Positions 6,640 to 12,608 of a stretch of DNA of 16,961 bases are shown here, piece by piece. Source of the DNA: Dehalococcoidia bacterium. Lineage in GTDB: Bacteria > Chloroflexota > Dehalococcoidia > UBA2979. The stretch spans positions 1 to 16,961 of the forward strand of contig SCTU01000036.1 of the NCBI GenBank assembly GCA_004297315.1. Reading direction: 5' to 3'. A model generated the notes under the pieces. The model did no database searches and was not told the DNA's origin. It saw only the letters and a list, made by a program, of their open reading frames with translations. Position 1 is the first letter of the stretch; each line of letters starts with the position of its first letter. Made by a program: the position numbers and the translations under genes.

Positions 6640-7830
6640 ATTTCCACGCCGGACGCTGACGCCCCGCCTCCTGCACCGTCCCCGGCGCCTCCAGCGCGGG
6701 GCATCCGGCTGCCGCTCATCCTCGGCGTCGTCGTCCTCGCGACGCTTTTCGGTGCCATCGCCGGGGGGATCGCGGGCCGCGCGGCCAGCCGCGGTGGTGG
6801 GGGCGCAGGCAGTCCCTCAGGCGTCTCGACGGCAAGCCCGGCGCCGACGCCGTTCGCGCCCGCCGCAGCGCCGTCCAACCTCGTCCGCGCCGCGGAGCGC
6901 GCCACGGCGTTCGTCGTCACCGTGATCGCCGAGTCGCCGCCGGAAGTCGATTCGTCAGGAGCGCGGGTGGAGGAGACGAGCGCCGGGACCGGCATCGTCC
7001 TGAGCGAGGACGGGCTGATCCTCACGAACTTTCACGTAATTAGCGGTGCGACGCGCGTCCGCGTCATCCTCCCCACGGGCGAATCCCGAGACGCCTCGTT
7101 TGTCGCCGACGACTCCCCGTTCCATGACATGGCGCTGCTTTCGATCCCGGCGGGAGGTCTGAAGGCGGCGGCGCTGGGCTCGTCCTCCTCGCTGCGCCTG
7201 GGCGAGCCATTGCTGGCCGTGGCGAGCGGCGTGAACACGGTCCAGAACCAGGTGAAGGCGGGCGTCGTCTCCGCGCTGGACGTGGACCTCGTCCGGCCGG
7301 GACTGATCCTGACCGGGATGATCCAGACGGACGCCGCGGTGAACCACGGCGATTCCGGCGGCGCGCTCGTGAACGCGAATGGCGAAGTGGTCGGCATCTT
7401 GACGACGATCGTGCGCGAGCAGCCAAGCGGCGACATCGTGGAGGGCGTCGCGCTCTGTCATGCGATAGACGGCCTGAGGCCCGTGATCGACGCCGTGCGC
7501 GCGCTCGGCTCGAACCCCCGGCCGCGCCTCGGCATCGAGCGTTACTCCACGCAGCACCGGCTCCTTACGGCAGACGAGGCGGCGCGTCTCCGCCTCCGTC
7601 CGAATGACGGAGTGGTCGTGATGCGGGTCGAACCCGGCAGTCCGGCGGAGGCCGCGGGGATCCGCGTGGGCGACATCATCCTGGCGGTTGGCGGCCAGCG
7701 TCTCTCCCAGTCGGAGCCGTTCGTCAACCTCATCGGGGCCGCCGGAGGAAACGAGGTACGTCTCACCGTCGTGCGTGACGGGGCCGTCCGCCAAATCCCC
7801 GTCACCCCGCGCCCGGTGCGCGGGTCGTAG
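6640..7830 (+). CDS. Membrane-anchored HtrA/DegP-like serine protease with PDZ domain; proposed ATT start
   Basis: 396 residues if started at ATT 6640. The first in-frame ATG/GTG/TTG is the GTG at 6922, which would remove the membrane anchor and the first protease strand. Between the in-frame stop at 6616-6618 and 6922 the frame clearly codes: a Pro/Ala-rich cytoplasmic segment, one membrane helix (about L24-G46), a Gly/Ser/Pro linker, then NLVRAAERATAFVVTV. GGAG at 6628-6631 sits 8 nt before the ATT. Protease residues are H132 (TNFHV), D163 (FHDMALL) and S239 (GDSGG; HtrA usually has GNSGG). One PDZ domain covers about 295-390 (PRLGIE, GSPAEAAGIRVGDIILAVGG). Family role is quality control or processing of envelope proteins. 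It heads the plus-strand cluster; the next gene starts 11 nt after its stop. Alternative: a one-base error in the CCCC at 6636-6639, which would link GTG 6633 to this frame. Confidence 0.85.
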   Translation: MSTPDADAPPPAPSPAPPARGIRLPLILGVVVLATLFGAIAGGIAGRAASRGGGGAGSPSGVSTASPAPTPFAPAAAPSNLVRAAERATAFVVTVIAESPPEVDSSGARVEETSAGTGIVLSEDGLILTNFHVISGATRVRVILPTGESRDASFVADDSPFHDMALLSIPAGGLKAAALGSSSSLRLGEPLLAVASGVNTVQNQVKAGVVSALDVDLVRPGLILTGMIQTDAAVNHGDSGGALVNANGEVVGILTTIVREQPSGDIVEGVALCHAIDGLRPVIDAVRALGSNPRPRLGIERYSTQHRLLTADEAARLRLRPNDGVVVMRVEPGSPAEAAGIRVGDIILAVGGQRLSQSEPFVNLIGAAGGNEVRLTVVRDGAVRQIPVTPRPVRGS

Positions 7831-7841
7831 AGGGATTTGCC

Positions 7842-9884
7842 ATGCCGGACCGACCGCGCCTGCCCACACCACCCCCGCCTCCGTGGCCGGACGACAGCCC
7901 GGACGACGACGGCTACGACGACGCTTTTGATGAACCCGTCGCTCTCGGCGGCCGCGGCAACCGGCCGCCTCGACGGGGACGCGGCGACGACGACGAAGGC
8001 GGAACCGACGACCGGGGAATCTTCCGTGTGCTCGGTGCCGTCATGCTGGTCGCCGCCATTGTGGTCGCCCTCGTGTTGCCCGCTTCGCCGTTGCGTGTGG
8101 TTGGACGCGGAGGCGGCGAGGACACGGCGGGCCAGGGGATCTCGTTCCGCGCCCGCGAGGACATGCCACCGTTGCCGCCGGGACTCTCCGCCGCGAGCCA
8201 TCTGTACGAACTGTCGGTGCCGGAAGGCCTGAGCGGTGGCCAGGTGATCGAGGTCGCCCTCGCCGAACGCACGCGCGATCCGAAGGGCCTCGCGTTCTAC
8301 ACCTACGACGGACGGGGGTGGCAGTACCTCGGCGCGGTGGCGCTCGCCCCGGACGGCAAGCACGCCAGCGGCGAACTGTCGTCGTTGCCGTCCTCGGTCG
8401 CGGTGTTGCGATCGGCCGTCGTGGCCCGCTCGCTCGGGCTGATCGTGGAGGGCGACGGGCCACCGGACGCGCGCCTGCTCGCGGGGGCGGCGATCGTCGC
8501 CGTGCGCGGGGCGTCGCTGGGCGCCGACGCGAAGTCGCTTTCCGTGCGCGCGAGCGCGGTTGAATCGGTCGCGCGGGCCGCCGGAGGCAAACCCGTCTAC
8601 CTCGCGGTCAGCGCGGGGTCGGAACCCGCCGCTACGTCCGGACAACTTGGCGTTGACCTCGCCACCTCGATCATGGCGGCTACGAAGGCGCAGCGGGCCG
8701 GCGGCGTGCTCGTGGACTTGGGCGCCGTACCGGCGGAGCAGCGAGGCGCCATGTCGCGGTTCGCCGCGGAACTCAGCGCACGCCTGCGCGCGGAGCGCCT
8801 CGGGCTGCTGATCGCGGTGCCGGCGGCCGGCCGTGACGGCGGCGCCTACGACTGGGGCGCCCTGCTCGCGGTCGCGGACGGGATCTGGCTCGCGCCACGC
8901 GTCGCTGCAGGCGACTACTACGCAGATGTCGAGGCCACGCTGAAGGGCGCGCGCGAGGCGGGGATCGACCTGGCGCGCGTCGCCCTGGTTGTCGACCCGC
9001 GCTCGCAGGAGGCCTGGTTGACGCAGCGCTCCACGCTCACGCGCCGTGACGCCCTCGCGCTGGCGAGCACGATCGCCCGGACCGGCGAGAACAGCTCCGG
9101 AGGGAACGCGACCGCGGGCCTGACCGCGCCGTTCCTCGCAGGCACCAGCGGTGCGCTGCGCTGGGACGACGGCGCAAAAGCGGTGCTGTTCACCTTCACC
9201 GAGGCCGGCGCGACACACTCCGTCTGGATCGAGAACCGCTTTTCGACGGCGTTCCGTCTCGACCTCGCCAGCCGGTACGGCCTCGGCGGCATCGTGGTGG
9301 GGCCTGCCGGCGCGGATGCGGGCGCAGACGAGATTGCGGAGACCGTGGTGGCGTTCGTGCAGGGTGCCCCTGCGCGGTTGGAGCGTCCCTTCGGGCCGTA
9401 CCTCGCGCCCTGCTGGCAGGCCCTCGGCGGCGGGACGATCGAGGGCGCCTCCCCGTGCTGGCAGCGAGAGCAGGCCGCGGCGTCTGTCGTATGGCGCGCG
9501 CCACGCGATGCCGGGGCCTACACCGTCAGACTGGTCGTCTCCGACGGCGTGACCTTCATCGGGCAGGAGGTGTCGCTTCGCGTGACCTCGGGCGGCCGCG
9601 TGGAGCCGGCCTCGACGGCTACGCCGACGCCCACAGCGACGCGGACCGCGTCGCCCGCGACGCCAACTCCTACACCGACTCCGACGGCAACAGCGACGCG
9701 TACGCCGGCAGCGACGGTAACGCCCTCGGCCAGCCCGACGGCAACGGCCACTGGGACCTCTACGCCGACAGCCACCGCGACTGCGACCGCGAGCGCCACG
9801 GCGACCACCACTCCCACCGCCACCGCCACCGCCACCGCGACACCGACGGCCACCGCGTCTCCGCCCGGCCCGGGGGGGAACTAG
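7842..9884 (+). CDS. Membrane-anchored GH18-like protein, apparently without the catalytic Glu
   Basis: 680 residues; AGGG at 7831-7834 precedes ATG 7842. A Pro/Asp-rich cytoplasmic segment (1-58) is followed by one membrane helix (60-83), then an extracellular part. Residues about 210-500 look like a GH18 (chitinase/YaaH-type) barrel: GGVLVDLGAVPAEQR (287-301), FAAELSARLRAERLGLLIAVPA, YDWGALLAVADGIWLAPR, and the C-terminal signature HSVWIENRFSTAFRLDLASRYGLGGIVV. In active relatives the strand-4 motif ends D-x-E; here it reads V-D-L-G, so the acid/base Glu is Gly294. Binding rather than hydrolysis of a glycan is a reasonable inference. Residues 515-582 form an Ig-like module with two Cys (C524, C539). 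The last ~90 residues are a Thr/Pro/Ala-rich tail with no sortase motif. It lies between the HtrA-like protease and rsmD, 1 nt before the latter. Confidence 0.7.
   Translation: MPDRPRLPTPPPPPWPDDSPDDDGYDDAFDEPVALGGRGNRPPRRGRGDDDEGGTDDRGIFRVLGAVMLVAAIVVALVLPASPLRVVGRGGGEDTAGQGISFRAREDMPPLPPGLSAASHLYELSVPEGLSGGQVIEVALAERTRDPKGLAFYTYDGRGWQYLGAVALAPDGKHASGELSSLPSSVAVLRSAVVARSLGLIVEGDGPPDARLLAGAAIVAVRGASLGADAKSLSVRASAVESVARAAGGKPVYLAVSAGSEPAATSGQLGVDLATSIMAATKAQRAGGVLVDLGAVPAEQRGAMSRFAAELSARLRAERLGLLIAVPAAGRDGGAYDWGALLAVADGIWLAPRVAAGDYYADVEATLKGAREAGIDLARVALVVDPRSQEAWLTQRSTLTRRDALALASTIARTGENSSGGNATAGLTAPFLAGTSGALRWDDGAKAVLFTFTEAGATHSVWIENRFSTAFRLDLASRYGLGGIVVGPAGADAGADEIAETVVAFVQGAPARLERPFGPYLAPCWQALGGGTIEGASPCWQREQAAASVVWRAPRDAGAYTVRLVVSDGVTFIGQEVSLRVTSGGRVEPASTATPTPTATRTASPATPTPTPTPTATATRTPAATVTPSASPTATATGTSTPTATATATASATATTTPTATATATATPTATASPPGPGGN
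9609..9866 (+). repeat. Low-complexity Thr/Pro/Ala-coding repeat, including four tandem CACCGC hexamers
   Basis: The 3' end of the GH18-like gene is built from period-6 units coding alternating Thr-Ala, Thr-Pro and Ser-Ala. The purest stretch is four perfect CACCGC copies at 9815-9838. Such tails are common in exported Chloroflexota proteins and may be O-glycosylated stalks. Length variation by slippage is possible; in-frame hexamer changes would keep the gene open. Confidence 0.85.
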
Positions 9885-9885
9885 C

Positions 9886-10446
9886 GTGCTGCGGGTGATC
9901 GCCGGGAGCGCACGCGGCGTCCTGCTGAGGATGCCCCCCCGTGCGGGCACGCGACCCACGTCCGGCCGTCTGCGGGAGGCCTTGTTCGCGATGCTGACGA
10001 GCGCCGGGGCGGACGGATCACGAGTGTTGGACCTCTACGCAGGCAGCGGCGCGCTCGGCATCGAGGCGCTGTCACGCTGGGACGGACATGCCACGTTTCT
10101 CGAATCCGACGCACGGGCGGCGGCCGTGGTGCGGGAAAACCTGCACCGGACGAAGTTCACGGACCAGGCCGATGTGGTCATCGGGCGGGCCGGGCGCTGG
10201 CGGGCGGCCGGGGTGGCCCCTTACACGCTCGTACTCGCTGATCCACCGTATGATGACGCCGCCGCGTGGGCCGCGATCGAGCACACCGTGGAAGGCGCAT
10301 TGGCGCCGGACGCGATGATCGTCGTGGAGCACGATGCCCGACAGACCCCGCCCGAAACATTGGCGGGTCGGGCATGCTGGCGTGACCGCCGGCAGGGGGC
10401 CGGCGCGGTGGCGATCTATCGGGCTCGAGCGGAGGAGGCTGCATGA
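9886..10446 (+). CDS. rsmD: 16S rRNA (guanine966-N2)-methyltransferase RsmD
   Basis: 186 residues from GTG 9886, one base after the previous stop; a run of seven G lies about 8 nt upstream and may serve as ribosome-binding site. RsmD uses S-adenosylmethionine to methylate G966 (E. coli numbering) of 16S rRNA during 30S assembly. Visible motifs: the N-terminal VIAGSARG, then RPTSGRLREALFAML (23-37), the SAM-binding DLYAGSGALGIEAL (49-62), an acidic strand end at FLESD (71-75), and the catalytic DPPYDD (119-124). The C-terminal strand pair (MIVVEHD, GAVAIYR) is complete. It overlaps coaD by 4 nt (ATGA), a widely conserved pairing in bacteria, so the two are translationally coupled. Confidence 0.95.
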   Translation: MLRVIAGSARGVLLRMPPRAGTRPTSGRLREALFAMLTSAGADGSRVLDLYAGSGALGIEALSRWDGHATFLESDARAAAVVRENLHRTKFTDQADVVIGRAGRWRAAGVAPYTLVLADPPYDDAAAWAAIEHTVEGALAPDAMIVVEHDARQTPPETLAGRACWRDRRQGAGAVAIYRARAEEAA

Positions 10447-10919
10447 CCGTCGCGCTGTACGCGGGGCGCTTTGACCCCGTGACCAACGGCCATCTGGACG
10501 TCGTCGCGCGGGCGGCCTCCATATTCTCGGAAGTCGTGGTGGGCGTCGCCGCCAGCCGTTCGGCGATCTTCACGCTGGAAGAACGCACCTCGATGTTCGA
10601 CGTCGCGGCGCGGGGCGCGGGCCTGAAGAACGTGCGCTTCGCCTCGATCACCGGCCTCACGGTGGACGAGGCCCGCAAGCAAGGCGCCACTGTCATCGTG
10701 CGCGGCCTGCGTGCCGGCGACTTCGCCTACGAGTTCGACATGGCGCTGATGAACCGCGACATGGCCCCCGACATCGAGTCGATCTACCTGATGACCGCGC
10801 TGGAGCACCTGTTCGTCTCCGGCACACGGATCCGCGAACTCGCCTCCTTTGGGCGTGACGTGAGCAAGTTCGTCCCGCCCGGGGTGAACGAGGCGCTGCG
10901 AAAGAAGTTCCAGTCCTGA
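10443..10919 (+). CDS. coaD: Phosphopantetheine adenylyltransferase
   Basis: 158 residues. The enzyme joins ATP and 4'-phosphopantetheine to dephospho-CoA, the fourth step of CoA synthesis. The nucleotidyltransferase motif is clear: YAGRFDPVTNGH (6-17, with H17 the catalytic HxGH-type His), FTLEER (43-48), RGLR (87-90) and MALMNR (100-105). Deviations: the E. coli stretch SPSKKPMF is shortened to SRSAIF, so the usual substrate-contacting Lys (K42 in E. coli) is missing; E. coli T10 is Arg here; and the ISSSxxR ATP loop is VSGTRIR (125-131). Arg at the T10 position is, from memory, also seen in other Chloroflexota. The overall length and order are normal, and the position after rsmD supports the identity. 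ATG overlaps the rsmD stop. Confidence 0.93.
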   Translation: MTVALYAGRFDPVTNGHLDVVARAASIFSEVVVGVAASRSAIFTLEERTSMFDVAARGAGLKNVRFASITGLTVDEARKQGATVIVRGLRAGDFAYEFDMALMNRDMAPDIESIYLMTALEHLFVSGTRIRELASFGRDVSKFVPPGVNEALRKKFQS

Positions 10920-10950
10920 CCGCGCGTCCGGCGCGGGCGAGGAGGCTGTC

Positions 10951-11859
10951 ATGGACCTGTTGCATCTCGTAGACCGCATCGAGGAACTCCTGGCGACGGC
11001 GCAGAAGATGCCGATCGGCAACCGGGCGATCATCGACCGCCGCCGGATGCTCGACATCATCGACCAGATGCGCATCGCGATCCCCCACGAGGTGCGCGAG
11101 GCGCAGGAGATCGTCGGGCGGCGCGACCACGTGCTGCGTGAGGCGGAGGAAGACCGCCGTCTGATCGAGGCGCAGGCCCAGGAGCGCGCCTCCCGCATGG
11201 TGGAGGCGCACGAGATCACGCAGGCCGCGCGCGCCCGCGCGGAAGAGATCGCGCGCGAGGCCGAGCGCCGGCTCCAGGACCGGATCGACGAGGCGAACCG
11301 CGACATCTCGCAGCGCATCGACGAGTCGCGCGCGATCGCGAAGGAGCAGATGAGGGCGGCCGACGAGTACGCGCGCGACCTGCTCGAGCGCCTCGAGCGC
11401 CAGTTGGGGACATTCGTGAAGTCGGTCCACTCCGGGATCGAGCAACTGGAGCCGTCGCTCCCCGCGATGTCGCGCATCGCCACGCCGCGGGTGGAGATCC
11501 CGCGCGCCGAACCTGCGCCGGTGCGAGAGGTCGCACCGCCGCCAGCGGCTGAACCGCTCCCGATCGAGCGGGCACCTGAACGCGAGGAATACGAGGCCCG
11601 GCTGGGGCGTCTGGAGCGCGAGCGTCTGGAGCGCGAGATTCCCTCCGCGATGCCGTCCCGTCCCGAGCGCGCCCCCATCCCGTTTCCGCGCGACGACGAC
11701 GAGGGCCTCGAGAACCTGCTCCAGCCGCGTCGAGGGCGCGTCGCCGCGCCTCGCGAGGCGGCGGAAGGCGCACCGATCATTGATGACTTCGCGAACGAGC
11801 CGCTGGACGACGACCCGATCTACCGCCGCGGCGATCGTGGCGACCGCGACGACAATTAG
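10951..11859 (+). CDS. SepIVA/DivIVA-like coiled-coil protein
   Basis: 302 residues; GAGGAGG 6 nt before ATG 10951. The N-terminus (MDLLHLVDRIEELLATAQKM) and the following IIDRRRMLDIIDQMRIAIPHEVREAQEIVGRRDHVLREAEED pattern closely resemble mycobacterial SepIVA, a DivIVA-type protein involved in division and cell-envelope growth. A long charged coiled coil runs from about 45 to 155 (repeated A-x-x-x-A-E-x-I heptads), followed by a Pro/Ala/Glu-rich disordered tail, a second short helical patch near 225-245 and an acidic C-terminus. No membrane segment or enzymatic motif. In actinobacteria the same neighbour order (rsmD, coaD, sepIVA-like) is known, which supports the assignment. It is often labelled ATPase or ATP synthase subunit B by coiled-coil similarity; that is probably wrong. 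Gap to coaD 31 nt; convergent with the downstream hydrolase. Confidence 0.75.
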   Translation: MDLLHLVDRIEELLATAQKMPIGNRAIIDRRRMLDIIDQMRIAIPHEVREAQEIVGRRDHVLREAEEDRRLIEAQAQERASRMVEAHEITQAARARAEEIAREAERRLQDRIDEANRDISQRIDESRAIAKEQMRAADEYARDLLERLERQLGTFVKSVHSGIEQLEPSLPAMSRIATPRVEIPRAEPAPVREVAPPPAAEPLPIERAPEREEYEARLGRLERERLEREIPSAMPSRPERAPIPFPRDDDEGLENLLQPRRGRVAAPREAAEGAPIIDDFANEPLDDDPIYRRGDRGDRDDN

Positions 11860-11861
11860 GT

Positions 11862-11881
11862 AAGCCACCCCTCGGTGACTT
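11862..11881. terminator. Small imperfect hairpin between convergent genes
   Basis: AAG/CTT and CACC/GGTG arms with one C-A mismatch and a CCTC loop fill most of the 23-nt gap between two convergent stops. No T-run. It may help end transcription from both sides but is short and weak. Confidence 0.25.
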
Positions 11882-11882
11882 G

Positions 11883-12608
11883 CTACTGACGCCAGGCTCG
11901 TTCCGCGGCGTCGCGCATCATGCGCCGTGTCGCTGCCTCCGAGTCACCCGTCAGCAGCGCCCGGCCGTGCGCGCGGCCCGGGAGCAACACCGCCCGCGAG
12001 GGGTCGAGGCGCGCGGCCCGTATGACCTGCTCCAGCGACTCGCGCGCGCTGAGGTCGTCACGCGAGGCGACGACATTCAGCCGCGAGGCAGCTGCCTTCG
12101 CCGCCTCCAGCGCCTCGAGGTCGGCAAAGTCGGCGGCGAGGGAGAGTCCCGCGACCGTGATCGCCGGGTCGTCGCGCGCGACGATGACCGCCACCGTCGC
12201 CCCGAGGCCCGCGCCCACGAGCGTGACCCGCTGGTAGCCGCGGCCGCGCGCGTATTCAATGACGCGTCGGACGTCGCCCGGCATCAACTCGAAGTCTTGG
12301 TGGTCGCCCCCGGAGTCGCCGTGACCGCGCAGGTCGACCGTGAGGGCGGAGGGGTCGGAGGGGCCGCCGCGCGCGGCCTCGGCCCACCAGTCCTGCTGCG
12401 TGCGATGGTATTCGTGAAGGTAGATCACGAGCCGTGACGGGTCGCGCGCCCAGAGCCGCGCGTCCAGCGGCCGGTCGTCGGCCGCGCGCACGGTGATCGC
12501 CTCTGCGCCTGGCGCGGCCTCGCGAGGTGCCCGGTCGGGAAGGTCGAGGCACCCGGCGGCGAAGGCGGACGCCGCGAGGGCGACCAGCGCCGCGAGCGCC
12601 CGTCTCAC
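11883..12608 (-). CDS. Lipoprotein with alpha/beta-hydrolase fold, nucleophile Ser replaced by Gly
   Basis: 241 residues from GTG 12608, which overlaps the leuS stop by 4 nt (GTGA); the open frame extends upstream only as a shadow of leuS. The N-terminus is a lipoprotein signal: RRALAALVALAASAFAAGC, with C20 as the lipidation site. The fold is shown by VIYLHEYHRT (62-70, oxyanion region), VDLRGHGDSGG (91-101), VTLVGAGLGATVAV (128-141) and the late Asp (SRDD, D184/D185) and His (GRAHG, H214). In active members the elbow reads G-x-S-x-G; here it is G-A-G-L-G, with Gly134 (codon GGC) at the nucleophile position, while the other two triad residues remain. So either it is a non-catalytic binder or it uses unusual chemistry. 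It is coupled to leuS, but no functional link is evident. Confidence 0.75.
   Translation of the reverse strand: MRRALAALVALAASAFAAGCLDLPDRAPREAAPGAEAITVRAADDRPLDARLWARDPSRLVIYLHEYHRTQQDWWAEAARGGPSDPSALTVDLRGHGDSGGDHQDFELMPGDVRRVIEYARGRGYQRVTLVGAGLGATVAVIVARDDPAITVAGLSLAADFADLEALEAAKAAASRLNVVASRDDLSARESLEQVIRAARLDPSRAVLLPGRAHGRALLTGDSEAATRRMMRDAAERAWRQ

Noticed and set aside
6922..7830. HtrA-like protease starting at GTG 6922
   Set aside because: It would remove the membrane anchor and the first core strand, and the upstream frame shows clear coding character.
9518..9853. Minus-strand frame of repeated Val-Ala-Val-Gly, looking like a hydrophobic protein
   Set aside because: It is the antisense of the Thr/Pro/Ala-coding repeat; the pattern follows from the hexamer repeats.
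9609..9866. CRISPR-like or satellite array
   Set aside because: Units are 6 nt, in frame and protein-coding, with no spacers.
7542..9959. 805-residue open frame on the minus strand opposite the protease and GH18-like genes
   Set aside because: Arg/Gly-rich composition without any domain, and the plus strand carries recognisable proteins throughout. It is the usual high-GC antisense artefact.
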